DNA of 64,000 nucleotides from JARIHC01 sp035692985. GTDB lineage: Bacteria; Patescibacteriota; Saccharimonadia; Saccharimonadales; UBA4665. Position numbers and translations under genes: made by a program. This document shows positions 18,690 through 28,206 of the stretch, one piece after another. A model generated the notes under the pieces. It saw nothing but the letters and a program-made list of their open reading frames with translations, did no database searches and was not told the DNA's origin. The DNA is taken from assembly GCA_035692985.1 (NCBI GenBank), contig DASSHG010000009.1:124001-188000 (forward strand), given 5' to 3'. The stretch's first letter is position 1; every line of letters starts with the position of its first letter.

Positions 18690-20090
18690 ATGGGAACATC
18701 AACACAACAGGACAGTTTGTGGCAAGCCGTCTTAGGCGAAATCGAGCTTTCGGTTTCGCGCGGAAATTACTTAACATGGTTTAAGAATACCTGCTTGCTC
18801 AAACAGGCCGATAAAGTAATCGTGGTGGGTGTTCCTAACATCTTCATCAAGCAGCATATTGAGAAAAAATATGGTGACCTGGTAACTGAAATATTACGGA
18901 AGAATGGTATGGCGGTAGACGAAGTCCGATTTAAAATATCTTCGCAGGTGTCCGCAAAACGGGCGACTGACGACGTGATGGTGCTTGACCAGCCGGTTCC
19001 TGGTGCGTCATCCGACGGGAACACACAGGGAAAAACTGGTACACCGCCCGGCAATAGTTTAACCCGCTCTTATCGCCAGGGCTTAAATGAACGCTACACT
19101 TTCGATAACTTCGTTGTCGGCGATAGCAACGATCTGGCTTTCGCGGCTTGCCAGGCCGTGGTCAGCCAGCCGGGCACCAAGTACAACCCGTTGTTTTTGT
19201 ACGGCGGCGTAGGGATCGGCAAGACCCATTTGCTGCAGGCCGCCGGCAATACGTTGGCCGCCCGTAACCCCAAGGACAAGGTTGTGTATATATCAACTGA
19301 GCAGTTCGTGCAGGAGTTTGTGGATGCCCTGCGCCTGCGCAAAACCGCTGATTTTGCCAGTTATTACCGGACGGCTGATGTATTGGTGGTGGATGACGTG
19401 CAATTTATTGGCGGCAAAGATAAAATGCAGGAAGAATTTTTCCATACTTTCAATGTCTTGCACCAAGCCAACAAGCAAATAATTATCAGTTGCGACCGGC
19501 CGCCAAAAGAGATACAGAACTTGGAAGACCGCCTGCGGTCACGATTCACCGGCGGTATGAGTATCGATATGCAAACGCCAGATTTTGAGACCCGCTGTGC
19601 AATTATCCAGATTAAGACACAGGATCATGAAGTGGTTCTACATCAAGACGTGGTGCAATATCTTGCTAATAACATCCAGACCAATATCCGCGAGCTGGAG
19701 GGTGCCTTGAACCAGTTACTGGCTTTTTGCGAAATGCGCGGCCTTGACCCAACCCTGGCGGTTGCCTCCAGCCTGCTCAGTGCTAATAAGACCCGGCCTA
19801 AACACTTGAGCGCCAAGCAAATTATCGAACGTACCGCCAAGCATTTCCAGATACCAGTCGAGGATATTGTCGGCCCAAAACGCGATAAGGATATCGTGGT
19901 GCCTCGACAGATCGCTATGTATATATTGCGGAGTGACCTGGGTCTGAGCTTCCCTAAAATCGCCAAAGAATTAGGGCGCAAAGACCATACCACCGCCATC
20001 CATTCGGTTGGTAAAATCGAGAAAGAATCGAAACTGGATCCTAGTTTACGTATGGCTATTGCCGATATTAAGGAACATTTGTATGCATAA
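18690..20090 (+). CDS. dnaA: Chromosomal replication initiator DnaA
   Basis: The 466-aa product has all four DnaA domains. Domain I is about residues 1-80, a Ser/Pro/Thr-rich linker follows, the AAA+ domain has Walker A GGVGIGKTH and Walker B VLVVDDVQF, and the C-terminal DNA-binding domain has the RKDHTTAIHSV signature helix that reads DnaA boxes. The ATG at 18690 (MGTSTQQDSLW) is preferred because earlier in-frame codons add a tail not found in the family. A GATAGT box lies 7 nt before this ATG. DnaA boxes flank the gene on both sides, so autoregulation is likely. Confidence 0.95.
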   Translation: MGTSTQQDSLWQAVLGEIELSVSRGNYLTWFKNTCLLKQADKVIVVGVPNIFIKQHIEKKYGDLVTEILRKNGMAVDEVRFKISSQVSAKRATDDVMVLDQPVPGASSDGNTQGKTGTPPGNSLTRSYRQGLNERYTFDNFVVGDSNDLAFAACQAVVSQPGTKYNPLFLYGGVGIGKTHLLQAAGNTLAARNPKDKVVYISTEQFVQEFVDALRLRKTADFASYYRTADVLVVDDVQFIGGKDKMQEEFFHTFNVLHQANKQIIISCDRPPKEIQNLEDRLRSRFTGGMSIDMQTPDFETRCAIIQIKTQDHEVVLHQDVVQYLANNIQTNIRELEGALNQLLAFCEMRGLDPTLAVASSLLSANKTRPKHLSAKQIIERTAKHFQIPVEDIVGPKRDKDIVVPRQIAMYILRSDLGLSFPKIAKELGRKDHTTAIHSVGKIEKESKLDPSLRMAIADIKEHLYA

Positions 20091-20351
20091 ATCATGGGTA
20101 CAGGCCGCGCAAAACCTGGTTAAAACTTGTGTGAAAAACCCTTATTTATACTCATTGCGCGCTCCTAAAATTAGGCTTGTTGAAAAACAGCATAGTTTTA
20201 CCACTAGTTCTTCACGTTTTTTCCCTGCGCTTTTCCACCGCTTTTTTTCGTTTTTTCAATCTGTTAATTACCAGTTTTTACCCATTATACACACCACCTA
20301 TAAATACAATAACGATATTAAATTAACTAATAATTATTGGAAGGAATTAAT
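20091..20351. other. Candidate replication origin, right half (dnaA-dnaN gap)
   Basis: This 261-bp gap contains two sequences that fit TTWTNCACA: TTTTTCACA on the minus strand at 20130-20138 and TTATACACA on the plus strand at 20285-20293. TTTTCCACC near 20225 is a one-mismatch site. The last 90 bp are very AT-rich and could be the unwinding element (inference). It ends in the dnaN ribosome-binding site. Confidence 0.6.
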
Positions 20352-21443
20352 ATGAAGCTGCAGGTCACTCAAGAAAACCTTAACCGGGCGTTAAATTCTG
20401 TTTCGAGGGTGGCAAACAGTAGAGGTACACTACCAATCTTGGCAAATGTACTAATAAAAACATCTAACAACCGCTTGAGCTTAGCGGCTACCAACCTGGA
20501 CATCGCCATTACCCACTACATCGGCGCTAAAGTTAGCGAAGAGGGCTCGATCACGGTTCCTGCCAGATTAATGCAAGATTTTGTTAGCAGCTTACCGGAA
20601 GGTGTTATTGATTTAGATTTGAAAGATTCCAAGCTTCATGTCAGCACCAACCAATACCAATCAGTTGTGAATGGGATTGTGGCTGATGATTTTCCTGTGA
20701 TGCCGGCTATATCGGCTGGGAAAAAGTGGTCTATTGGCGGCGAGGTTTTCAAAAAAGGCTTGCAACAGGTGGTTTTTGCCGCTTCCAATGACGAAACCCG
20801 GCCAATACTAACAGGGGTCTTGTTACAAACCAGCGAAGATAAACTGTACATGGCGGCTACCGACAGCTATAGGTTAGCCGAAAAACAACTTACCAATACC
20901 AAAGAAGAGGTTCAAATCCTGGTTCCGGCTCCTGCAATGCAAGATTTATTGAGGATACTCGGCGATGCCGAAGAAAAGGTCCAGGTCACTCATGACGATC
21001 AACAGGTGTTATTCCAGGTAGGGGATGTAGAGCTGGTGACCCGGCTGGTAGACGGTAAATATCCTGACTATAAAAAATTAATCCCCGAAAAGTTTGCTAC
21101 TGAGGCACGTCTCAAACGGGCTGACCTATTGAACGTCACAAAAGTTTCCAGTCTGTTCGCCCGTGAGAGCGCCGGCAGCGTCACCATAGAAGTCGACGAA
21201 AAAGCCAAACAACTGAGCATCAGATCTGTAGCCTCCCAGCTCGGCGAAAACACCGCTACGGCTGACGCTAAAGTAAAGGGCTCCGGCAGCATCACCCTGA
21301 ATTCCCGCTATATGCTCGATGCTTTGAACGCCCTGGACGGCGAAGAAGTCGCGTTCAGTTTTAATGGCAAGCTGGAGCCCACACTGCTATCTGATCCGGC
21401 GGCTACCGACTACAAACATGTCATTATGCCGCTCAAGAGCTAA
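20352..21443 (+). CDS. dnaN: DNA polymerase III sliding clamp (beta subunit)
   Basis: The 363-aa product is a normal-length beta clamp with three repeated clamp folds. It begins MKLQVTQENLNRAL and ends with the KHVIMPLKS tail equivalent to the conserved C-terminal MPMR-like end. The ATG at 20352 follows GGAAGGA at a good spacing; an upstream in-frame TTG would include the ribosome-binding site. As a ring around DNA it tethers the replicative polymerase. It lies in the standard dnaA-dnaN-recF order. Confidence 0.95.
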   Translation: MKLQVTQENLNRALNSVSRVANSRGTLPILANVLIKTSNNRLSLAATNLDIAITHYIGAKVSEEGSITVPARLMQDFVSSLPEGVIDLDLKDSKLHVSTNQYQSVVNGIVADDFPVMPAISAGKKWSIGGEVFKKGLQQVVFAASNDETRPILTGVLLQTSEDKLYMAATDSYRLAEKQLTNTKEEVQILVPAPAMQDLLRILGDAEEKVQVTHDDQQVLFQVGDVELVTRLVDGKYPDYKKLIPEKFATEARLKRADLLNVTKVSSLFARESAGSVTIEVDEKAKQLSIRSVASQLGENTATADAKVKGSGSITLNSRYMLDALNALDGEEVAFSFNGKLEPTLLSDPAATDYKHVIMPLKS

Positions 21444-21449
21444 AGCTCT

Positions 21450-21461
21450 TATAATGTGGGT
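21450..21461 (+). promoter_or_regulatory. Leaderless promoter of recF
   Basis: TATAAT at 21450-21455 is followed by GTGGGT and then ATG at 21462, so the predicted start of the mRNA is the A of ATG. The box directly follows AAGAGC-TAAA-GCTCTT (21435-21450), a 6-bp hairpin containing the dnaN stop codon. No -35 sequence or ribosome-binding site is visible. Confidence 0.65.
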
Positions 21462-22511
21462 ATGATTACCGATCTGCGCCTGCAGCACTTCCGTTCTTAC
21501 GGCGACGTGTCATACGAGCTATCGCCGGGGGTGAATATCGTGGTCGGCCCGAACGCCAGCGGCAAGACTAATTTGTTAGAGGCATTGCTGGTGCTGGCCC
21601 GCGGGTCGTCGTACCGTGCTCGTGACGCCGAGCTGGTGCGTTTCGGCCGGCCCTGGGCCCGGATGGACATCCACTTGGCGGATGGCGGCCAGCGCACCGT
21701 TAAAATTAACCTCGAGCCGGCTGTTAGCAAGACTTACGAGATCAATAAGAGGGTTTTTAAACGTCTGGGTCTTTCCCACACACTGCCGGTGGTATTGTTT
21801 GAGCCGGAAGACTTGCGGCTGTTGTCCGGCGGTCCGGAGCGTCGCCGTGATTACCTGGATGACTTGCTAGAGCAAACTACGCCCGGCTATGGGGCTTTGC
21901 GCCGCCAATACCGCCGTGCCCTGGCCCAACGCAACAATCTATTAAAAAGAGGCGGCTCAGCGAGCCAGGTGTTTCCGTGGGATGTGCGGCTCAGCGAACT
22001 GGCCGGCCAGATTGTACAGGCCCGCGCTGGATTGGCCGTCGAGCTGGATAAAGATATCGGCAAACTGTATCGTAAATTATCCGGCAGCCGGACGAAGCTG
22101 CGTGTAGAATACCAAAGCCGTTGGCCGGCGGCTGGCTATGAAACACGGCTTTTAAAAGAACTGGAGGGTTCGCTGGAGCTGGACCAGGCCCGCGGTTTTA
22201 CCGGTGCGGGGCCGCACCGCGAAGACCTGGTTTTGCTGTTTGACGGCCGGCCGGTTGCTGAGGTTGCTTCGCGCGGCGAGGTGCGCACCGCCGTGCTGGC
22301 GCTCAAAATCATCGAGCTGCGAATCATTGAAAAACTACGCGGCCAGCCACCACTGCTTTTGCTGGACGACGTCTTCAGCGAGCTGGACGGCAAACGCCGC
22401 CACGCCTTAACCGACTACTTGGCGTTCTACCAGACTTTCATAACCACCACCGACGCCGACGCCGTGATTAGCCACTTCACCGAGAGCGCTAATATTATCC
22501 CGCTGCGTTAG
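21462..22511 (+). CDS. recF: DNA repair/recombination protein RecF
   Basis: The 349-aa product is an SMC-like ABC ATPase. It has the N-terminal MITDLRLQHFRSYGDV start of RecF, Walker A GPNASGKTN, the signature region LLSGGPERRRDYLD and a C-terminal Walker B LLLLDDVFSELD. It binds gapped DNA and helps load RecA with RecO and RecR. ATG 21462 is preferred over GTG 21456 because of the family N-terminus and promoter spacing. The last 105 bp overlap a convergent gene. Confidence 0.93.
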   Translation: MITDLRLQHFRSYGDVSYELSPGVNIVVGPNASGKTNLLEALLVLARGSSYRARDAELVRFGRPWARMDIHLADGGQRTVKINLEPAVSKTYEINKRVFKRLGLSHTLPVVLFEPEDLRLLSGGPERRRDYLDDLLEQTTPGYGALRRQYRRALAQRNNLLKRGGSASQVFPWDVRLSELAGQIVQARAGLAVELDKDIGKLYRKLSGSRTKLRVEYQSRWPAAGYETRLLKELEGSLELDQARGFTGAGPHREDLVLLFDGRPVAEVASRGEVRTAVLALKIIELRIIEKLRGQPPLLLLDDVFSELDGKRRHALTDYLAFYQTFITTTDADAVISHFTESANIIPLR

Positions 22512-23204
22512 TTTGTTATTCCCGCCGGGGGTTATGTCTCCTGAGTCGAACAGGGGGTTTCCATTTTGAGCATCGTATAAGTGCAAGCGGATGTTATCCA
22601 AGCCCGTGTAGTCCACAGTAGCATTGTACGGAACAGAATCTACAGACACCTTAAAGTTAATAGCAAACGAGGTTGAGGTATTCGGGTCGTGGGGTGCCGG
22701 AGTAATATTGGTGATAGAAACAGTGTGGGCCGTAGGTTTAAATTGGAATATAGATTGTTTCAAATTATTTATCTGAGCTGTGGTCAAGCCGCTATTTAGA
22801 AATGCGTCAACGCCCTTAAAGTTAATGGAGTTGACTGATGGGGCGCTGGGCGGGTACGCAGGCTTTATGTAACTTCGGATTACGCTATTTTTAGAAACCC
22901 TGACAGTAAGATTTGCTCTAGCCCCTCCAGATAAGCCAACCAGATGGTATATACCGGGGGCTAACCTTACTTTGGCGTTGCCAGTGCCTATCACTTTTGC
23001 CTCGCTGTTATCTTTACTAACGCTTAGCAGTGTGTTTGGCTTTGAAGAGCGGACTATCAATATGCCCGTATCCTTTGCGCCTAAGAAGGTTGAAACCAGT
23101 TCATACCCACAGAACGCGACGACAACGCAAAGCAAGCTTACCAACACCCTCTTAAATACTAAAAATTGATCCGTTTCTAATGGGCTATCAAGGAGTTCTG
23201 TCAT
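22407..23204 (-). CDS. Single-pass membrane protein with extracytoplasmic domain
   Basis: The 265-aa product has a cytosolic N-terminus of about 18 residues, one hydrophobic helix (about 19-41) and an outside domain. Residues 48-95 look like a PEGA-type beta domain (GILIVRSSKPNTLLSVS, APGIYHLVGLSGG). The rest is beta-rich. The C-terminal 35 residues are encoded antisense to recF and look less protein-like, so the true end may be earlier if there is a base error near the G/C run at 22525. It overlaps the next upstream gene by 17 bp and is at the downstream end of the secretion locus. Confidence 0.65.
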   Translation of the reverse strand: MTELLDSPLETDQFLVFKRVLVSLLCVVVAFCGYELVSTFLGAKDTGILIVRSSKPNTLLSVSKDNSEAKVIGTGNAKVRLAPGIYHLVGLSGGARANLTVRVSKNSVIRSYIKPAYPPSAPSVNSINFKGVDAFLNSGLTTAQINNLKQSIFQFKPTAHTVSITNITPAPHDPNTSTSFAINFKVSVDSVPYNATVDYTGLDNIRLHLYDAQNGNPLFDSGDITPGGNNKLTQRDNISALGEVANHGVGVGGGYESLVERQVVG

Positions 23205-23616
23205 GGATCACCCCCGCATTTAATAAATATTCCCGCACATCATTGGGGAGGACTCGTAACTGGTCACTACTAAAAGCACCGCCAGGTCCAAGTACTATTT
23301 GATAAACACCGGACTGCTTCTGCATAACGATAGGGGTACCATTAAACTCATCACTTAACGGCGCGATTGATGCCACGACCCAGGTTTTGCTGTGGAAGTA
23401 GCGGACGGTAGTCTTGTAATCTTTGCCATATATGGGCAGCTTGCCATTTTTCATAACGCCCAACGTTTGTGAAAGCTGTCCGGTTAATGCCGGGGCAGCT
23501 TTTAAGCTGACGATTCTTGCCCCCCCCGAAACAAGATTATTTAATCCAAGTGTCACAAATGGTACCAATACAAGAACAAACAATATTGTTATGATGCTTT
23601 TGTTGCTCTTATTCAC
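23188..23616 (-). CDS. Small membrane-anchored protein
   Basis: The 142-aa product has a hydrophobic N-terminal helix (about residues 8-28) and a soluble domain outside the cell. No family is recognised. It starts with GTG; TAGAAT on the minus strand (23628-23623) lies exactly 6 nt before that codon, so the mRNA is probably leaderless. It overlaps the 22407-23204 gene by 17 bp and the two are likely expressed together. Confidence 0.65.
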   Translation of the reverse strand: MNKSNKSIITILFVLVLVPFVTLGLNNLVSGGARIVSLKAAPALTGQLSQTLGVMKNGKLPIYGKDYKTTVRYFHSKTWVVASIAPLSDEFNGTPIVMQKQSGVYQIVLGPGGAFSSDQLRVLPNDVREYLLNAGVIHDRTP

Positions 23617-23646
23617 ACTACTATTCTATCTCGGTTTGCTTATATT

Positions 23647-24840
23647 TCATTGCGCGCCAGGCCCAACATAGTGCAAATACAGGTCGCCTGAAGATTGTAT
23701 CCACGGCGTGGACTCCTCGCCTACTTGGTCTGGTTGGGGATGGTCTGAGCTGTGGGCTCCAAACGAGTAGATCTTATTGCTGTCTATGTGGTCAACAATT
23801 TCAACATGATTCGGAAAGTATTCAGCGGGCTGTATAAGGTCGCCTGGCTGTAGCTGGTCAAAAGATATATGTTTCCAGTATTTGCTATCTGTTGCCTCTG
23901 AAAACGTATTTTCTCTTAGGTCTACCCCAAAAGCATCATAAACAGCTATATTAACCAACCCGCTACAGTCTAATACGCAACTTGGTCCAATAGTAGGACA
24001 ACTTTTATGCCACTCCGCGGCGCCTTGGTGGCCGCCGCGTACAGACTCTTCGTAGCTAACAGTGTCGTATTTTTTTGCCTCGCACAGTATTTTTGCCGTA
24101 CCTGTGGCAGTTTGGCAATCAGGACTACCCGTACTTACGCAGCTACCATCAGCGCTAACTTGTGGGCCGCCGTTTGTTCCGCCATACTTTGACAAAATTG
24201 TGTGTGCATTACTTTCGCGAATACCCCCCGGGTCTGTGCCGCCTTCTATCTGGCTTCTGAAATATCCCGTAGCCTCATCCACGTCGGTAATTGCCTTAAA
24301 ATGATTGAAATCAAAAGGCTGAGTAACAACAGGATTGTTGTGCATATGTTGCCATAGCAGGTCAAGCTGGGTTGCTAGTTCGTATATGGGTCCGGTTACC
24401 CCAGCCTGTTTGGCAAGGTCAATTACTTTAGCTCCTGGGCTCCACTGTATCAATCCCCAGCCTTCACTTCCTGCATCAGCCGGGTTCTTGCTCCTGCCTC
24501 CTATTTGCATAATCTCTGGATCAAAGTGGGACTCCTGTTCCAGGTTACCCATTATGCCAGCTACCTGCTGGTCGCTTAGCCCTTTACCTTTAAAGTAATT
24601 CCAGGTTTTTTCTTCGTTATCCTGGCCGGTTAGGACAGTTGATCCGCTGGAGCAGGCACAACCGTTGCCATCTGTGGCGCATGTGCTGGCATCGTAATAA
24701 TTAATACCTTCTTGGAAAAGCTTTTTCTGGTCGGCCGATAGCGCAGAGGCAACCGGTGCCCCGCACTGCACGGCTAATATAACTGCCAACAAAGCAATAC
24801 ACAGAGCGCTATACATAATTTTTCTGACTCTCACGCGCAC
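23647..24840 (-). CDS. Secreted bifunctional peptidoglycan hydrolase (lysozyme-like + NlpC/P60)
   Basis: The 397-aa product has a signal peptide (about residues 1-34). Residues about 75-215 match the phage-tail-lysozyme type of domain, with NYFKGKGLSDQQVAGIMGNL and EQESHFDP carrying the likely catalytic Glu, then GWGLIQWSP. Residues about 260-397 form an NlpC/P60 Cys peptidase, with VLDCSGLV holding the nucleophile Cys and PNHVEIVDHI the His. It would cut both glycan and peptide bonds of the wall, the VirB1/CwlT role of opening a path for a type IV machine. It overlaps the giant membrane-protein gene by 10 bp. An ATG at 24816 is an alternative start. Confidence 0.85.
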   Translation of the reverse strand: MRVRVRKIMYSALCIALLAVILAVQCGAPVASALSADQKKLFQEGINYYDASTCATDGNGCACSSGSTVLTGQDNEEKTWNYFKGKGLSDQQVAGIMGNLEQESHFDPEIMQIGGRSKNPADAGSEGWGLIQWSPGAKVIDLAKQAGVTGPIYELATQLDLLWQHMHNNPVVTQPFDFNHFKAITDVDEATGYFRSQIEGGTDPGGIRESNAHTILSKYGGTNGGPQVSADGSCVSTGSPDCQTATGTAKILCEAKKYDTVSYEESVRGGHQGAAEWHKSCPTIGPSCVLDCSGLVNIAVYDAFGVDLRENTFSEATDSKYWKHISFDQLQPGDLIQPAEYFPNHVEIVDHIDSNKIYSFGAHSSDHPQPDQVGEESTPWIQSSGDLYLHYVGPGAQ

Positions 24841-27800
24841 CCCGCATCGTTAGTCGTTGTGGGCGGGGGAAGACCTAGTTGTTTCTGCGCCCATTGGGCG
24901 AAGTTTAATACCATGGCCTTGGATTGGGACGTTGAAGCCGGGCATTGGTGAGCGCCGAGGGCAATGGCTTCGGTATCTACGAATTGCCCGATGTTGCCGT
25001 CTTCTGATACGCCCCACTCAATGGCGCCGACAGAAGTACTTTCACCCGTATAAACACCATATGGTGAAGGCGCGGCGTTGGCAATTGGCGTGCCTGCGGC
25101 CACATGCTTTCCCTGGAGGCTGGTTATTGGCGCGACACCCTCGGTAAAGTACAAGCTCTTGGTTGCCAAGCCTACATCGTTGTCTGCTTTGATAATCACA
25201 CCAGAACTTCCACTCCAGCCGGTGAACGGTCCTGCATAGGTAACGGTGCCGTCGAAAGGAGCTACAATTTGTCCCTTGAAAGTGCCGTCATAGCCCATGT
25301 CCAGCCGGTTTGGGGTCCACCCGCCCGGGAAAGGATTGGTGAAATTGCCGGTTGCCGTATCCGTGGAGCCGATTGAACCAGCGTCAGATTGGCCGTTGCC
25401 AGTATCCTGACAGGATTGGTCGGATGTGTCAGTGTTGCCACCGGCACAATCCAATGCCTTAATGTTGAAAGCGTCATTTACGAACATGACAATTTTTTCC
25501 CAGTGTTTTTCAGCGGAGTTGCCGCAGTTGGCTAGGGCGCCGGGACAAATACCGCCGCAATTGGCGCCTTGATAGCTATCACTAACCGGGTTAATGTCAC
25601 CAGTGGTGGCTGTGGCGGCATGCTGCACATCCCATACTTTAGTGCCGACGTCCGAGTCATCGGTGTAGGTAAGTTGGTCGCCGAAACAGTTCATTATACG
25701 CGCCGTGTAGCCGTTATCGCTACCACAGGCTCCCTTATCTGGGCCTATATCACCACTTCCGTCAGCACAGACGCTGCTTAAATATTGCCCAACGTTCTCG
25801 GCGTTTTGGGGCGGGTCAGACAAAGCGGGGTCGTTCAGCATATGGTCAGGAATTCCATATTGCGGGAACCCCCAGTCATAGCTGCCCGTCCAGCTGTCGG
25901 AGCTACCGGCTGCCGCGACACGCGGAAGTAGGTTGCTGAATATGGAGGTCAAAGTGCTGCCGATGTTAAGAGTGTTATTTACCCCAAGCTGTAAATTAGT
26001 GCCAGCGCCGGGGCTAATATCTGTGGCCAAGTGTCCGGCCAGAGAACGGTAATCATTGACATCAAACATCCTTGCGAAGAAGTTTTCAGAATGGAATTGT
26101 TGCTGTTGCTCATGTCCCACTGAACCGATGATGGTAGACGATGCGTTGCCTAGCGCCAAGCCACCATTTAGAATGGCCGAGGAATTGGCCGCCGCCCGCG
26201 CGCCATACGCTATTAAGTTGCCGCCAAGAGCTCCGCTAAAAGTCTCCCTGGTAAGTTTTGGCGCAACAGTTGCTTTAGCTATACGGTCGATAAGGTTGTT
26301 AATGGTAGGACCAAGCAGTTTGCCCTGCACATAGCCTTGACCAACATCTTCACCAGCTCGAGCGGCACCCTGCAGGGCGATGTCGCCTGCTTCTCCGTCT
26401 GGCGCGTTGGCGATGGCCAAGGCAATTTGAGTAAAAGCCCCCGCAACAATGATGGTAGAGCCAGCTATTAAGCCACACTGCCCACCTGGAATAACTCCTG
26501 ATGCATAGTGGAGAGGAAACCACGATAACATAATGTCACTAACACTCTTTAGCGTGCTTGCCGTAGAGTCTGTACCGAAGGCTTGTTGATACTCGCCGGG
26601 GAGGTTATTTTCTATTTCTCCATTGCTGTTCCGATGTAGTGAATCTGCTTTGTTAGAACCTTCCGTAGCTTGAAGGGCGGCGCCAGACCAGATAGTCTGT
26701 CCCTGGCTATCTTTAAAGCCTTTTACTGTCGCGCCAACCTGGTCCATGGTTATATCATTGCCGCCATTCTGAACATGAGAGCCCTTAGCTATAAGACTCG
26801 TAGCTTCAACAGCTGACGGCAGAACAACTAAATCCCTATTCATAAAAACTATAGCGTCTGATAAGCCGTTTAATGTACATCCACCGGCCCATAGCACTCC
26901 AAGGCCGGGTAGTAGTTTGGATCCGACCTTTTGCGAAAATGAATCGTCTGCTGCTTTTGCCGGTTCGTAACCCTCTTTTACGCCCTGTTCTTGTATGGTA
27001 CTTGTATTGTCTGAGAACTCGCTATCCGCGACCTCTGACGCGGCTTTCTCTTTTGCGTCCCCTTCGGATTCGTCAGGGCTGTTTTTTTGAATCTCGGTGG
27101 CTTTTGCATTGATCTTATTTTGAATTGCCGTGCTAAACGGATGGAATAACGAATCGAGACCGAAAAAATTCTTGAGATTTCTTGTTTTAATACCCGTTAT
27201 CGCTTTGCCGTTGCCTAGTATCTGTGTGCTGGCTTTGTTGATAAAACCCTTGATAGACTGAGCCTTCAGCCCTTTAATATCAAGCTTATAGGATTTTCCT
27301 GTTTCCGCTGTCTCAAAGCTTAAACCGGGGTCAACATCAAACTTACCATTAAGGAAATCATTGAACTCGGCGTCACTCATACCTTTGGTTTCTGGAAAAT
27401 TCTCCTCGGCAACCGAACGTTTAACTTCTATCGCGGTTGGCCGACCGGTTATGCTTGAGCCAGTAAATTCAACGCCGGCATCCTTAAACTGTCCGACAAT
27501 CTTGTTCATTGACCTTACACCTATAAGGCCCACCCGCGTGTATCTGAAATCACCCGTTTTGTATGCCTTATATGATCTTAGCAGGTTGTTTGTCCGGCTT
27601 TCTGAGTCAGACTGGGACACACTAAAGTTGTGCTGCAGCAATTGAGATAATTGAACCAATTGAGCCGGACCGGCAACCAGGAACAGACTAAGTATGCTGC
27701 CGCCAGCCAGCATGCCGCCGACAACGCCGCCGCCTATTGTAAACCTCCGCCGCTTGGTTGAGCCCAAGAAAAAGTTTTTGAAACCACCGCCGGTTTTACC

Positions 27801-28124
27801 CGACTTCCCAGGGTTGAAATTAAAACCGTCACCACCAGATTCCGCACCCCGTAGACTAGACGGGCTCGTCTTGCCACTCGTGTTTCCTTTGTCGTGGGGG
27901 TTGAAAAGGCCGCGCGATTCGGCATCGCGCAACCCGGAGCGGCTGGTAGTGTCAGACGAGCTGGATGCGTCGTCGCCATCCGCGGCCTTTTCATTGCCGC
28001 TAGGGTTTTTATGAGTAGTCCGCGGATCTGACGAGTCACCAGCCGGCTGGTTATCCAGCGGGTCTAGATTGGGCGGGTGATACCTCTGCTCGCCCTGCTT
28101 GTCGGGATCATATACCGTTGCCAT
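24831..28124 (-). CDS. Giant membrane protein with degenerate M23-like domain
   Basis: The 1097-aa product has a disordered, charged, cytosolic N-terminus (residues 1-125), a Gly-rich membrane helix (about 128-151), a long outside region with many Cys residues, a second hydrophobic region near 560-590, and a C-terminal LytM/M23-like beta domain (about 960-1070). In that domain the zinc HxGxD motif reads DMGYD and the HLHF motif reads AIEWGV, so the metal ligands appear lost and it probably binds rather than cuts. It lies between the VirB4 gene and the wall hydrolase and may be a scaffold of the secretion apparatus (inference). Confidence 0.75.
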   Translation of the reverse strand: MATVYDPDKQGEQRYHPPNLDPLDNQPAGDSSDPRTTHKNPSGNEKAADGDDASSSSDTTSRSGLRDAESRGLFNPHDKGNTSGKTSPSSLRGAESGGDGFNFNPGKSGKTGGGFKNFFLGSTKRRRFTIGGGVVGGMLAGGSILSLFLVAGPAQLVQLSQLLQHNFSVSQSDSESRTNNLLRSYKAYKTGDFRYTRVGLIGVRSMNKIVGQFKDAGVEFTGSSITGRPTAIEVKRSVAEENFPETKGMSDAEFNDFLNGKFDVDPGLSFETAETGKSYKLDIKGLKAQSIKGFINKASTQILGNGKAITGIKTRNLKNFFGLDSLFHPFSTAIQNKINAKATEIQKNSPDESEGDAKEKAASEVADSEFSDNTSTIQEQGVKEGYEPAKAADDSFSQKVGSKLLPGLGVLWAGGCTLNGLSDAIVFMNRDLVVLPSAVEATSLIAKGSHVQNGGNDITMDQVGATVKGFKDSQGQTIWSGAALQATEGSNKADSLHRNSNGEIENNLPGEYQQAFGTDSTASTLKSVSDIMLSWFPLHYASGVIPGGQCGLIAGSTIIVAGAFTQIALAIANAPDGEAGDIALQGAARAGEDVGQGYVQGKLLGPTINNLIDRIAKATVAPKLTRETFSGALGGNLIAYGARAAANSSAILNGGLALGNASSTIIGSVGHEQQQQFHSENFFARMFDVNDYRSLAGHLATDISPGAGTNLQLGVNNTLNIGSTLTSIFSNLLPRVAAAGSSDSWTGSYDWGFPQYGIPDHMLNDPALSDPPQNAENVGQYLSSVCADGSGDIGPDKGACGSDNGYTARIMNCFGDQLTYTDDSDVGTKVWDVQHAATATTGDINPVSDSYQGANCGGICPGALANCGNSAEKHWEKIVMFVNDAFNIKALDCAGGNTDTSDQSCQDTGNGQSDAGSIGSTDTATGNFTNPFPGGWTPNRLDMGYDGTFKGQIVAPFDGTVTYAGPFTGWSGSSGVIIKADNDVGLATKSLYFTEGVAPITSLQGKHVAAGTPIANAAPSPYGVYTGESTSVGAIEWGVSEDGNIGQFVDTEAIALGAHQCPASTSQSKAMVLNFAQWAQKQLGLPPPTTTNDAGCA

Positions 28125-28206
28125 GTTTATTTCATCAGGGTCTCTTAGTCCTTATGGTTTCATTATACCCGACAAGAAGCTATTAACCATCGGATGGCCG
28201 ATAACT

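Noticed and set aside
21435..21450. Intrinsic terminator after dnaN
   Set aside because: AAGAGC-TAAA-GCTCTT is a short hairpin with no T run after it and it abuts the recF -10 box, so it is not a convincing terminator.
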